A program made the translations under genes and the position numbers. The notes below the pieces were generated by a model. The model made no database searches. It was not told where the DNA came from and saw only the letters and a program-made list of their open reading frames with translations. DNA of 64,000 nucleotides from Tethya wilhelma (Eukaryota > Porifera > Demospongiae > Tethyida > Tethyidae): NCBI GenBank assembly GCA_964030475.1, contig CAXIPT010000024.1:62001-126000 (forward strand), in the 5' to 3' direction. This document shows, piece by piece, positions 30,820-42,275 of this stretch. The stretch's first letter is position 1. Each line of letters opens with the position of its first letter.

Positions 30820-31692
30820 AACAACTTCAAACAATGGATTAATTCGCATAGCCCAAAAAGCTACCCTAAATTATTGACTATTGAAATTCAACATTACATT
30901 TTGTGCCATACACATGCTTACATAGCTATGTCACTCTATTAGTCACTTGGTACACTGGTCCAACTATAAAATCAATGTTTGAGCTTAGTGTGTATAATAG
31001 TGTGCTGTTTAGAGTGTTCTGAAGAGTGCAAACACTTAAACTTGTGATTACATCATTAAGAATTATGTCATTACTGAGCATGCTCAGTAAGGTAAAACGG
31101 GGTAATTTCGGTCACGGTTTATTTCCGGTCACTTTGTAAACAAATCACTCTCAGCTACAGACAGAGGACTTTTGCTCAAAGCTGAAGTGTTCCACATACT
31201 GTGGCACTACTCAGCTGTCTCTAGCTCCCTTGTTCTAGTTCATCGTTGTTTGTTCTAGACGGGACAGTAAATAATGTTCCTTGTAGTCTTGTTTGCAAAA
31301 GCGCCACAATCTACCAAAACTTCAGCACTTTAGCTCTCCTTCTCAAACGAAGGGTAGCAGCGGCAATATGACAGCACTACAATAATCTCCAGTCCTTTCT
31401 GGTATTACTACACCCCTACTTTCTTGTACTGGTGCTGCAGTCTGGTAGCGGGAGGTCAAAGTCTCAGTACCGTATGGTATCACAAAATAGAACAATGGCG
31501 AAAATTTCGAAATTATGACAGTTCAGAACAATACAAAAATACAAACAAAGAAATGCTGCTATATATTATCTCATTTTTTCATAGTAATCTAAACAGGCCA
31601 ACAAACTAATGTGGGGGCATATGGTTCACAAATTCTGACTCATGGCAGTTGCTGAGCTCATCTTCATTGGGTGACCGAAAATACCCCCAAAA
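30820..31692. other. non-coding, nothing recognised
   Basis: No convincing gene. Short open frames here have no recognisable domain or splice context. Confidence 0.35.
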
Positions 31693-32973
31693 ATGACCAT
31701 TTAACATACCTTGTTAAATGGGGTTAACATTGGAGGACAGTGTTGGGGGCGGGGCCTCACTGCACGTTGGTGTTACAGTGCGCATGCTCAGTACCACGTT
31801 GCTATTTTTGCTATTTGGCGGTGACAGCTTCATATCTCGCTTTGACCATTTCATCTTATATTGGTCTATCTTTCTGGCTCGCGGATCAGTCTCCTGTGTC
31901 GGACAGGGCAGATTCAGGTGGTGAGGAACAAGCCCCGGCCCAGATGACGGTAGACCAGCTGCAAGAGCTAGTGGATGCAGCGGTTCAAAAGCCATGGAAG
32001 CCTCGCTGACGTCCTGATACTGCCACCCATGGCACCGGACAAGGGTCGGGACAGGAACCAGCAAAAGAGCTGGGCTCTGCCACGGACAGCTCAGCACATG
32101 GAGGTTAGTAGATTCTAATTAAGGTTCACCAGGGTGCAATGGCGGGAGTTCAGGGGTGTGACTAAGGGGTTGGCTAGGGGGGGACACCAAGAGGCTTTAG
32201 TGCCGATGGAGTGTACGGGTCTGGCTCGTCATTGGTACGACTGAGCTGTTGTTGGCAGGGTGGCCGAGAGGTTGTCCAGTTCAGGAAGTGTGACAAAAGG
32301 GGTGCAATCGGGCTACCTTCAAAAGGGGCCATCACGGGGCAAAAGGCAGGAGGCGTGGCAAGGGGGCCGTCACAGGGACAGTCCATGGCTCGACAAAGGG
32401 ACGAGCAGTTGAGGGAAACGGAAGCATTTAAGGGAGCTGTCACAGGGACAGTCCATGGCTCGACAAAGGGACGAGCAGTTGAGGGAAGTGGAAGCATTTA
32501 AGGGAGCTGTCACAGGGTCAGTCCATGGCTCGACGAAGGGACAAGCAGTTGAGGGAAGCGGAAGCATTTAAGGGAGCTATCACAGGGTCAGTCCATGGCT
32601 CGACAAAGGGACGAGCAGTTGAGGGAAGTGGAAGCATTTAGGGGAGCTGTCACAGGGACAGTCCATGGCTCACCAGTAAGACAAGCAGTGAGGGAAGGGG
32701 AGGCTTTAAAGGAGCGGTCATAGGGACAGGCCATTGCTCGTTAAAGGGGTGAGCAGTCGAGTGTAGAGACATGCAAGCCTGTAATCTGTATTGTGCTATA
32801 TTTAGCTTGTGTTACTAAGTTTAGCTGTCACTCACGTGTGATGCTGAATTCTGTCTGAGCATGGCGTGCACTGTGTAAGTATTTCTTTTCCTTTTTGTTT
32901 TCTAATTGACTTGTGTTTTACTGTGTTACAGTGGGAATAGGATTGGGTTTATAACGGAGAATATAAATTTACT
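31693..32973 (+). pseudogene. DIRS-like element 5' part, copy A
   Basis: Near-duplicate of 39313-40573 (copy B). It carries the short N-terminal Gag-like exon (DSGGEEQAPAQMTVDQLQEL), but where copy B has ATG the start reads AGG, and a TGA follows PWKPR. Then come a donor (GGAG|gttagt near 32104) and a ~69-bp minisatellite. The copy stops at the N at 32974, beyond which unrelated CMC transposase sequence starts. The family call rests on the Gag and recombinase pieces downstream of copy B. Confidence 0.6.
32350..32690 (+). repeat. ~69-bp minisatellite (copy A)
   Basis: About five units of GGAGCTGTCACAGGG.CAGTC, CATGGCTCGACAAAGGGACG and AGCAGTTGAGGGAAG.GGAAGC. The same array is in copy B at 39965-40300. 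Confidence 0.85.
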
Positions 32974-32974
32974 N

Positions 32975-34366
32975 TTATATGGTAAAGAATTTTGTACTCC
33001 AAACATGCATCTTCACTGTCATTTACATGAGTGCTTTGAAGACTATGGTCCTGCACACTCATTTTGGCTATTCACATTTGAAAGATATAATGGAATTCTA
33101 GGTGATATACCCACAAACCATCGTTCTATTACAATTCAGCTAATGAATAAATTTATCCGTTACATAGATCTTACAGAAACACATGGGCAACTTCCTAATG
33201 ATTTACAAGAATCTTTATCTCCATTTATATCCTAATGCAATTGTTCATAATGTAAAGTGCACAGTTTATTAAGTCTCAGCGCGTGCGTAGCACGTGCAGA
33301 GGGTTACGATAGTCGTTTTGTGTGTGTGTGTGTGTGTGTGTGTGTCTGTCTGTCTGTTACTAGATTATCTGAAGAATGACAGCTCTATGGTCCAAATGAA
33401 AGGTACTTACGTTCATAAATCGAAATTATCTAGAAATTTGTTGTGTAGAATCTTGCAAAACGCTGTAGTTTCTGAGATTTGAGGCTTTTGTGCTTCTCTG
33501 AGCGCTTAGCTTCGAAACCGCACCCATTGATCACGCCCCGTGTAGTGTGCGTTATCTAGAAACAATACAGCTTGAATTATTATAGTGTATAATATCTATG
33601 GAATCATGGACTGGAGTTTGGCAGGCTGGCTTAGCCTACTGCTTGGACAGTACAGGTAAGTAACTCAATGATTGCAAGTTGAATTAATATAGCTTTGTGT
33701 AGAAGTATCTCGAGCTGAGCATTAAAGTGCAAGTACTAAGTACTACAAGCATCAAAAGTATTCCAAACTGACAGCGGTTAAATATAACTAGGTTAATCAC
33801 AGGTCAATTGCAGCAGGCTTGAATTTGCTAGGCCGCTGACACCTCTCAGTGGACCGTGCTGGTCATATGTCATGCATACATGTGAGTGCGCCGACGCTTA
33901 TGCACCTTGGTACTTTCACTGCTCTGGTAGAGCTATGACAGGCAGTATTCTTCTAAGTACAAATAAAGTAAATTTAGCAACATGCCACATAGTGGCTAAA
34001 TGGGGTTCAACAAATGATGAAAAACCTATGTATGGTGAAATTGAAACTTTATTTCGTTCTGATGTTGAAATTACATTACCTTCAAATACCGAGAAAGAGA
34101 ATTTAACCAACACACTAGCGATTGTCAAATGGTACGAGGCTCATGAATGCTCTAACGTTATTGGATTCCCATGGATTATTTGTAAATGTGAACATACACC
34201 TTTTTCATTCAAATCATTTATTCCACCTTCACGGATCATTAGTGTTTGTGCCTTTACAAAGTATCAGTTTGAATTACGTGACAGCACTGAGTATACCCAT
34301 GAAACAGTTCTAGCCTTGGCTCCTGTACAGAATTACTTCTCAGAATTTGTGTCCATCAATTTTTAA
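32975..34366 (+). pseudogene. CMC/EnSpm (CACTA) transposase, 3' portion
   Basis: The first piece (to stop at 33235) reads TPNMHLHCHLHECFEDYGPA, then SFWLFTFERYNGILGDIPTN and TIQLMNKFIRYIDL, the conserved block of EnSpm TNP2-like transposases (DUF4218 region). A second piece, 33872-34366, reads WYEAHECSNVIGFPWIICKC and ends TVLALAPVQNYFSEF, as the C-terminal part of such proteins does. In between are a possible exon (ATGGAATCATGG near 33598, donor gtaagt near 33656) and a (GT)n run at 33318-33346. The upstream catalytic part is missing at the gap. These enzymes move elements with CACT-type ends. The nearby CACTG-type terminus at 38667 may belong to the same element. Confidence 0.7.
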
Positions 34367-34578
34367 CATTAATATCATGATAATAATAATTAATTCTTGT
34401 TTAACTTAATATTACTTTTTGCCTGATCTACTAACATTGATGTTCATAATTCTTGTGGTACGTATATCCTCTAGTATGACAGTGTGTCTGTGATTGCAAT
34501 TATTATTGAATAATTATTATAATAAACTTAATAACATGTCTGAGAGTCACAGAATGAACTTTCAATAATATTATAGTC

Positions 34579-36227
34579 TTAATTGTTACATGCAATTTTT
34601 AACATTTTCCCTGCACGAGTTTGTCCTTCCAAGACTTTATTACGCCAAAAAAATCTAACTGCCTCTTTTTCATGTTCCAGTTTTCTAATTTTATCTTCAA
34701 GTTCAGTGCACCTATTACGGAACATTCTAGCCTGAGATAAAGCCTTATTTTCATTGTGTAGTAGTTCATTCATTTTTGCTTTCACTTCCACTCGCTCCAT
34801 GCCACTCAAGCATTCAGGTAGAACAATTTTCTGTTCATCAGAAGGAAAACATGGCGATACGTCTTCATAGGAACCATATTTACATCTGAGCTAGTCTTCC
34901 TTGTGTTGCTGGGCTATTCGTAAGTTTTCAGCTTCTAACAGTAGGCTGTCATAGCAGTGCTTACCAGGATAAAATGTTTCTGAACTTTCTGTATGGCTTG
35001 GTGATTCAGAATCAGATGTCATTGAGTGTGTTGAAGTTAACTTAGTGTCACTTAAAAGTTGGCCTGTAGTCGAATCGATATGTACATGTGCTTTACTTTT
35101 TTTACGCATTTTTTTGTTCGCAAAGTAACGTTTTCTCTTCTCTTTTTTAGCTTTAGGAGTAAGAAAACTTCGGAATTTTAGCTGTAAGATAATGAACAAG
35201 AACATTTTATACATGCATGACTGTTGTGCAAAATTATCATAACAATAACGCATAGCACAAAATAATAACAAACTTTAAATGCACTGAACATCAAAATAAT
35301 CAGGTACTTTGCCGCACAAAGCAGGTCAAGCGGTCAGAGAACGTACACACACCCCTGCCATGACCCGCACAAAGCAAGTCAAGCGGTCAGAGAACACACA
35401 CCCCTGCCATGACCCGCACAAAGCAAGTCAAGCGGTCAGAGAACACACACCCCTGCCATGACCCGCACAAAGCAAGTCAAGCAGTCAGAGAACACACACC
35501 CCTGCCATGACCCGCACAAAGCAGGTCAAGCGGTCGGAGAACACACACCCCTGCCATAACCCGCACAAAGCAGGTCAAGCAGTCAGAGAACGTACACACA
35601 CCCCTGCCATGACCCGCACAAACTTAAGCGGTCAGATAAAATACACTGGTACCTCTGCTAGGACCCACATGAATACAGTCTTAAGGTTCAGTATAGTGCA
35701 TGCATGCATGTATAGCTATATAACAATCATACATACCCGACTAAATCCTGGTGGATGTCCCTGGACCGGTATATCAGATTCTGTTACTAACTCTGTACCC
35801 GCACACTTGACTTCTTTATCTTGTTCCAGAGTACACTGAATTTTAGCGTCTGTTCTACTTGGAGTCTCTGGTATAGTGGTGATTTCTGGCTGTGATTTGT
35901 CACTAGACATCAGATTCTTTGAACTGATATCAATTACTCTGTAAGACCTTTGGCGAGACAGCCATTGTCTAACCTGCACGCATGAGCCATACAGTATGCA
36001 GTGAGTGTGGTACTGATTTGAGATTGATGATGACTTACTTTCTGATTTGGACTCAGTATTGGAGCGCGGATTCTGAACTCCTGCCGAGCTCGAGGGACTC
36101 TGATTCCTGCCGGCGGGGCAGTTTGGAAACGAGTCTCGGAGAGATTGACACAGCACCCAGGTTTGTCTTTCCTTAGCATTCTTAGTCGTCTAGCAAACTC
36201 ACAAACTCCAGCTCTGACACCCTTCAC
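34579..36227 (-). CDS. unknown three-exon gene with C-terminal coiled coil
   Basis: Exons 36039-36227, 35737-35973 and 34579-35181 join in phase 0 at both GT-AG introns. The N-terminus is Arg-rich (MKGVRAGVCEFARRLRMLRK). Exon 2 begins VRQWLSRQRSYRVIDISS. Exon 3 begins with a basic stretch (KAKKEKRKRYFANKKMRKKS), likely a nuclear localisation signal, then a Ser/Thr-rich part, then a coiled coil (SQARMFRNRCTELEDKIRKL). An in-frame TAG at 34891-34893 splits exon 3; the frame continues for about 103 codons. It is divergent from the gene starting at 36528, about 300 bp away. I do not recognise the family. Between a CMC transposase fragment and a CACTG-type terminus, it may be a transposon accessory gene. 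Confidence 0.55.
35310..35640 (+). repeat. ~56-bp minisatellite in the second intron
   Basis: About six units of CCGCACAAAGCAGGTCAAGC, GGTCAGAGAAC and ACACACCCCTGCCATGAC. It lies in the intron 35182-35736 of the minus-strand gene. Confidence 0.9.
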
Positions 36228-36527
36228 TGTTCAGCCTGGCAATATCCCGCGTATTCTCCAGCGCCCAACTGTCTATGCCGAACAATACAAATTGCCCACA
36301 GTTTCTCGAAATCCCGCCAAGAAGTTTCTAGCCTCTTCATTGGCTAGCTTTATCCAACCAGATTCTCTGCTGAAAGTTTGAATTAGAGAGCCACGTTTGT
36401 CTGACTGATTTAGTTCTTTCTAGACGCGATCGCCGCACAACCGTTCAGTACAGTATCGAGACTCACAGAACTCAGTGATAAACTTGGATCATCATCTACT
36501 TTGCAAGGCTCCACTAACAAGAAGAGT
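36228..36527. promoter_or_regulatory. shared upstream region of a divergent gene pair
   Basis: Only about 300 bp separate the start codons of the minus-strand gene (36227) and the plus-strand gene (36528), so a bidirectional promoter is expected. A possible 5' untranslated exon with splice-like TTCTAG|ACG and TTGCAAG|G sites is seen on the plus strand. No core promoter element can be named. Confidence 0.3.
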
Positions 36528-38235
36528 ATGGCGTCTTTCCAACCTGACCAAACTCCAAGAGCTAGACATGCTGCTCAGAGTGAACGAGGACGTGTGCCGA
36601 TAGCTCCGCTTCGAGACGTTTCATCACATTTCAATCGACCCATGAATAGATCTACAAGTCTCAGATCATTTACTAGTCCAGCGGCAATGAACAGAGTTCA
36701 AAGTCAACATCAGCTTCAGCTACAACAAGAACAGCTTGAAGAGATGAATCTACGTCAGCAGCAACTAGAAGATAGGTTAAAGTTAATGGAAGAAGAAAAC
36801 CTATCTCTTCGAAGTGAGGTACGTGAAATTCTATACTACAGCTGAGTCATGTAACAAATCTCTGGCTATTGTTAAAATAGGTAGAAAAAGTTCAGACCCA
36901 GTTAAAGAATCCTGTAAAGGAAAAGAAGCAACGAATCCCAAGTGATTTGACTAAGCTGATTGATATAGGCTATTCCATTAATAACTTGTAATCATTTCTA
37001 TTGTATAGCAACGTGTCCGAGAAATACACAAGTCTCTTGATGATGATGAACAATACAATGCAGCATTAAGGTATTATCATTATCTGGATTCAGTTTGTCA
37101 GTTTTAACCCAATGATCTCTTTGTACACATATATAGCATATCACTAAATCGAAATACGAAAGTAAGAGATCACATTGTGAAACTTGTTCTTGAAGCCCAC
37201 CCACTCAAGTATACTACTAGGCAATGTAAGGTATATTTATTATGATATACATGTCATAGTTACTACATGATTTGATAATCCACATTGCCATTAATTTATA
37301 TAGCGGCAGCTACAAACCTGTACAATAATGTAAGAAGAAACTTTAGGGAATCACAACCAAACCAGGAACATAGAGTTGAACTACAGAGTAAAGCTCGTAA
37401 GAAACGAGCAAGACAACAGCGGGTGAGTATTCACGTAAATTGTTAGCTTTAACAGTGTGCATGCATGCATGTATGTATATTATGTCTTTGTAATCATGCA
37501 CTTATAGAAATACAATAGAAGGAAGCGAAGGGTGAGAAATGATGAAAAGAAGCATTTTGCTTCAGTTGAGGTCTCTCACATGACTGAGGAAGAGAGTGAT
37601 GAAGAGGGAGGGTTTATCGTCAGGCATATACCATGGAGATCTGCAGGTATAGACATGCATGTATTACCCATGCAGCACTGAGTGATGTATATAGCATTTT
37701 TACAAACAATTGTAGCATACAATCGGTTCATTGCCTTCCTGGATGACAGGGCAAATGCAGAACGTCCTGTAGGAGAAACCTGTGCATTTCATCGAAGTAG
37801 AAAAGTCGGTGAGCCATCTGAAATGCCCATTCCTGGAAACATTCCTCAATGGATGATCACAACAGAAGGTACATGATTCATAGGCATGTATTATGCAGGC
37901 ATTCATAATGAAATTTCATGTTTGCAAACGTGCAGCTGATAGTGATCCAACACAGTTCAACTTAGCCACTCCTGGACCACCCGATTGGATTCTAGCGGAT
38001 GAAATACACTCAGAAACTTCATGTAAGCAAATCATTTTTGTAAAAGACTAGGCTTTAAGTTAGTATGATTTATTTTTATTGCGGCCATGGCATTATGGAA
38101 TTTATATTCTCACTATACAAAACTATAGTTTCAGACTCTGTTACTTCAACACCAGCCTCAGACTCTGAACAAGCACTGCCGATCTCTAGAGTTATTGGAG
38201 TAACCCAAGCTCTCCTTAATGAAGTAGCACAGTGA
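36528..38235 (+). CDS. nine-exon coiled-coil protein, transposon-associated type
   Basis: Exons: 36528-36818, 36881-36955, 37009-37070, 37137-37225, 37304-37422, 37508-37646, 37716-37867, 37936-38022 and 38135-38235; phases agree throughout. The only irregular site is the donor after 36955 (AAG|ctgatt, where gtgatt is expected). The N-terminus (MASFQPDQTPRARHAAQSER) leads to a Gln-rich coiled coil (QQLEDRLKLMEEENLSLRSE). Next come helices (QRVREIHKSLDDDEQYNAAL, VRDHIVKLVLEAHP), a very basic part (ARKKRARQQRKYNRRKRRV), an acidic patch and a motif IVRHIPWRS, then GEPSEMPIPGNIPQWMI. I have seen this layout in uncharacterised multi-copy genes of cnidarians and sponges that travel with DNA transposons; its role is unknown. 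No stop interrupts it. Confidence 0.65.
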
Positions 38236-38454
38236 CTCAGTTATTGTAACAGTATAATATTATTATGCCTACTTAATTCTATTGCTACATCCACTAAACA
38301 TTTGTTTACACACGATCACAAATATTGTACATTTTGTAGTCTTATGTTTAAAAAAAAATTTTTAATTCCCTCACATTAATTTTGCCTGCTGCTGTTTATA
38401 ATTAGTATATATAGTGATGTAATATCAACAGAAGCCATGAAATTGCTGCACCCA

Positions 38455-38667
38455 CAAGCTTTGGGGTTTTCCTACAGTTTTACTAATGTTTTACTGCATA
38501 GGTTTACCACACCTGGAAATTTGTAGTAATCTAAAATTCCATTTACCACAGTTTACTTAGCTAAGTAAACTCCAGTTTTACTGCACTGTGAAACTCGAGT
38601 AAACTATGTTTTACTCTATGATTTCCTTCACTATAGAGGCAGTAAAACTGGACATTTCTTGCAGTGT
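38455..38667 (-). mobile_element. CACTG-type terminus with GTTTAC subterminal repeats
   Basis: Read on the minus strand the end is CACTGCAAGAAATGTCCAG followed by TTTTACTGCC. Inside lie repeated GTAAAC/GTTTAC motifs, including CAGTTTACTTAGCTAAGTAAACT. This is how CMC/EnSpm ends look, and it closes the block that holds the CMC transposase fragment and the divergent gene pair. Confidence 0.5.
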
Positions 38668-39312
38668 TGACGAGTGTACAGTCAGCAGACATTCGAAATA
38701 ATGCACACTAGAACACGTAGCTGATGGCCAATGGCTATGTATTTCCAGGATAACTGTGGGCGCATATATTTCTTTAGTGGGCGTAGCAGGGCAACATGGA
38801 TACACATCAAAGGAATATGCCGCCCTATACCTATATTGAAATCACGTGATCACGCGCGTTGCCAATCCCTCTCCCCTTCATGCTTCTACCTGCACCGGAT
38901 GGTGAAGAGAAGAAACGCATACATTGAAAGATGTTACATGCAAGGAAAGCGTCCAGTGGTGCCGAATGTGAAGGCTGCACAACCCCAGTGACTATTTCAG
39001 TATATTATAGTTAAAGTTAGTCTGAGTCATGTTATTGAATAATATTCATAAAATTAATGTCAATGTCAGCTCAGATCGCCTACCGACTTGGCGCGTACCG
39101 CGTGTGGTTGTGTGAAGATCGCGCACGCTAAAATCATAAATTTGACGCACGCTAAAATCATAAATTTGAGTAAGTTGTCTATTCATGATTTAGTTTACAA
39201 ATTTACAATTAGCTACCCATAAAATCATAAATTTGAGTAAGTTGTCTATTCAAAGTTTACAAATAGCTACCCAGAAAAAGTAGAGTCGTGAGAACCACGA
39301 GAACCAGTTATA
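38668..39312. other. non-coding with small local duplications
   Basis: A short frame at 38899-38991 (MVKRRNAYIERCYMQGKRP) is not recognised. At 39120-39280 the words ATCATAAATTTGA and GTAAGTTGTCTATTCA are repeated. No gene is supported. Confidence 0.4.
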
Positions 39313-41400
39313 TGACCATTTAACATACCTTGTTAAATGGGGTTAACATTGGAGGACAGTGTTGGGGGCAGGGCCTCACTGCATGTTGGTGTTACAGTGC
39401 GCATGCCCAGTACCAAGTTGCTATTTTTGCTATTTGGCGGTGACAGCTTCATATCTCGCTTTGACCATTTCATCTTATATTGGTCTATCTCTCTGGCTTG
39501 CGGATCAGTCTCCTGTGTCGGACATGGCAGATTCAGGTGGTGAGGAACAAGCCCCGGCCCAGATGACGGTAGCCCAGCTGCAAGAGCTAGTGGATGCAGC
39601 GGTTCAAAAGCCATGCCGGGAAGCCTCGCTGACGTCCTGATACTGCCACCCATGGCACCGGACAAGGGTCGGGACAAAAGAGCTGGGCTCTGCCACGGAC
39701 ATGGAGGTTAGTAGATTCTAATTAAGGTTCACCAGGGTGCAATGGCGGGAGTTCAGTGGTGTGACTAAGGGGTTGGCTAGGGGGGGGACCCCAAGAGGCT
39801 TTAGTGCCGATGGAGTGTACGGGTCTGGCTCGTCATTGGTACGACTGAGCTGTTGTTGGCAGGGTGGCCGAGGGGTTGTCCAGTTCAGGAAGTGTGACAA
39901 AAGGGGTGCAATCGGGCTACCTTCAAAAGGGGCCACCACGGGGCAAAAGGCAGGAGGCATTGCAAGGGGGCTGTCACAGGGACAGTTCATGGCTCGACAA
40001 AGGGACGAGCAGTTGAGGGAAACGGAAGCATTTAAGGGAGCTGTCACAGGGACAGTCCATGGCTCGACAAAGGGACGAGCAGTTGAGGGAAGTGGAAGCA
40101 TTTAAGGGAGCTGTCACAGGGTCAGTCCATGGCTCAACGAAGGGACAAGCAGTTGAGGGAAGCGGAAGCATTTAAGGGAGCTGTCACAGGGTCAGTCCAT
40201 GGCTCGACAAAGGGACGAGCAGTTGAGGGAAGTGGAAGCATTTAAGGGAGCTGTCACAGGGACAGTCCATGGCTCACTAGTAAGATGAGCAGTGAGGGAA
40301 GGGGAGGCTTTAAAGGAGCGGTCACAGGGACAGTCCATTGCTCGTTAAAGGGGTGAGCAGTCGAGTGTAGAGACATGCAAGCCTGTAATCTGCATTGTGC
40401 TATATATAGCTTGTGTTTAGTTGTCACTCACGTGTGATGCTGAATTCTTTGTGAACATGGCGTGCACTGTGTAAGTATTTTTTTTTCCTTTTGTTTTCTA
40501 ATTGACTTGTGTTTTATTGTGTTATAGTGGGAATAGGATTGAGTTTATAACGGAGAATATAAATTTACTGTTAGAGCAATGCTCTGCAAAGAACCTGGTC
40601 TTACACGAGGGAAGTAGTAAGGGCACCAGGGGGGGAGCGAAGCCGGTGGTACCATAACCTGGCCACTTTGGCTATTAGCTAAAAGGGGGATGGGGGGAGT
40701 CAGGTATCGTATGGCTCTGGTTTGCAGGTGTATCAGTGGGAGAGGTCCCAAGCTCGGAGGCACTGAAGGGTGCACCAGTGTTTGACAAAGGGCAGAAAGT
40801 GCTTCTGCAGGGGGCTAGTCAGGAAAGCTGGTAGAGTCCACCTAGGCCGATTCATTCTTGGGCCTGCTCTCCACAATTCTACTCGGGTCACCCAAGATAG
40901 GGTATTTGTAGGGGATGGCCTACCGACTATATATCTCAAAACATGTGCGCGCACGCATGTTAGCCAGGCAGTTCGCGGATCTAGCTATCCAGCGCCCATC
41001 TGGGATATCAGAAGCTCTGAAGCAGGATGCAGAGCACCAGAACTTGCTAATAATGCCGACACACGGCCTGCAGGTGGCGAGGGCGAGGAAGAAGCCTGTC
41101 AAAGACATTTCATCCTGGATACAGTGCTTTGCAGTGTATGTAGCTGCGATGTCAAAGAAGCATCCTGAGGCCATGCCAGAGCTGATTGCGTACCTGCTTC
41201 AGATTATGAAGGCAGCTCAAAATTTCGAGGATAACGCTTGGTTGGATAACGACACCGAATTCAGGGGTCATGCAGCAGCGACGTCCAACAGAAAGTGGTC
41301 CCACGTAAACTACACCGAGAAGTTTACAGGAAGCAGAAGAACAACACTTCGGCAACTCACCAGTGGGGCAGAGACAGGCAAGAAGGCTGCATAGGAAGAT
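39313..41400 (+). pseudogene. DIRS-like Gag, copy B
   Basis: A first exon starts at the ATG 39524 (MADSGGEEQAPAQMTVAQLQ) and ends at a donor at 39706, though a TGA lies inside it. The main Gag segment is 40915-41400: ARARKKPVKDISSWIQCFAV, MSKKHPEAMPELIAYLLQIM and FEDNAWLDNDTEFRGHAAAT, then WSHVNYTEKFTGS. Shortly after comes a degenerate knuckle with CRVHNSKYTACKFKHMGE. The pattern W-x-x-x-D-x-x-F-R-x-x-A followed by a C/H knuckle is that of Gag-like proteins of DIRS/Ngaro-type retroelements of sponges and cnidarians. Gag packages the element RNA. Reverse transcriptase is absent; a recombinase fragment follows at 41640. Confidence 0.65.
39965..40300 (+). repeat. ~69-bp minisatellite (copy B)
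   Basis: Five units of the array also found in copy A at 32350-32690; unit number is the same, so the array predates the duplication. Confidence 0.85.
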
Positions 41401-41577
41401 ATAGAGCCATGTGCAGGGTACATAATAGTAAGTATACGGCTTGCAAGTTTAAGCACATGGGTGAAATATGCTCAGTGGCTGCAAGCACAGCATATATGGC
41501 CGTTAGGGGGAATTCGGCTGCCCCCTTCTTCATTTGGAGCAGTGGAAGATTCCTAACACAAGATTCATTCGTTAGAG

Positions 41578-41641
41578 GGGGTCAGGGACATTATGGATTT
41601 AGCTGGAGTGGGGTCAGGGACATTATGGATTTAGCTGGAGT
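41578..41641 (+). repeat. 32-bp direct duplication
   Basis: GGGGTCAGGGACATTATGGA plus TTTAGCTGGAGT occurs twice in tandem, just before the recombinase fragment. Confidence 0.9.
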
Positions 41642-41817
41642 GGACGAAAATTGTACTTGGGACATATAGCTTCCATGTTGGGGGGGCTGCCATAGTGGCA
41701 GCTTCTCGGGGAGTTGAGGACTCCCTGATTAAGACATCGGGTCGCGAAGTGTACTTACTGTATGTTCAAATCCCTCGGGAGGAGCTTGCTACTCTGTCAG
41801 TGAAACGGGCTGCCTAA
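41642..41817 (+). pseudogene. DIRS-like tyrosine recombinase, C-terminal piece
   Basis: In one frame the plus strand reads LGTYSFHVGGAAIVAASRGV, then EDSLIKTSGREVYLLYVQIP and REELATLSVKRAA with a stop at 41815-41817. This matches the C-terminal box of DIRS/Ngaro tyrosine recombinases: the F-R-I-G-A-A-T-like motif, a G-R-W-like turn and the nucleophilic Tyr in LLYV. The usual Arg of the first motif reads His here. Together with the Gag segment upstream it identifies the whole stretch as a deleted DIRS-type retroelement that lost RT and RNase H. Confidence 0.7.
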
Positions 41818-42275
41818 GCGTGGGGGCAGGTATCAAGGACTATTAGCTACTGTATAGCTATTTAACTAATTATTAGTGTTATTGTTGGCTGAATTTACTG
41901 ACGGATTGACTGTAAATTTTCAGGTATGTAGAGGGTTATTGTTTCAGTAATAGACAAATTTGTATCTTTTGTTCCATAAGAATGAATAACTGAGTTAGTG
42001 GTGCTTGGGGGGAGGGGTTCCCCCTCCTTTGGAGGGTCGTCGAGGTCCTTGGCTCTCTTCCTCCTGCCCAAGCACCTCGGGTTTAGCATGAGAGGAAAAT
42101 GGGCATGGGACCACCCCCTCCGCAATTATCCCGGGGGATAAAACCCGGGGGAGAAAACGCAAGGGGACAGGATAATGATTTGGAAAATCCTGTCACAAGG
42201 GAATACGGGGCCCTGCCCTACCTGAGACTGTCCTACTCGGATTAAGCCGAAATCTGGGTAATGGTTGTGCGCAAA
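41818..42275. other. GC-rich non-coding 3' region of the DIRS-like element
   Basis: Richer in G and C than its surroundings, with short inverted pieces (CCCGGGGGATAAAACCCGGG, GGACAGGAT/ATCCTGTC). It could contain the internal complementary region of the DIRS element. It abuts the truncated 3' end of MULE copy B. Confidence 0.4.

Noticed and set aside
31714..32567. Minus-strand Pro/Ser-rich frames in the DIRS-like region
   Set aside because: Antisense of the Gag-side sequence and its 69-bp minisatellite; no domain.
41985..42200. GC-rich block as an rRNA or tRNA gene
   Set aside because: No cloverleaf or conserved rRNA core could be found; it fits better as the end of the DIRS-like element.
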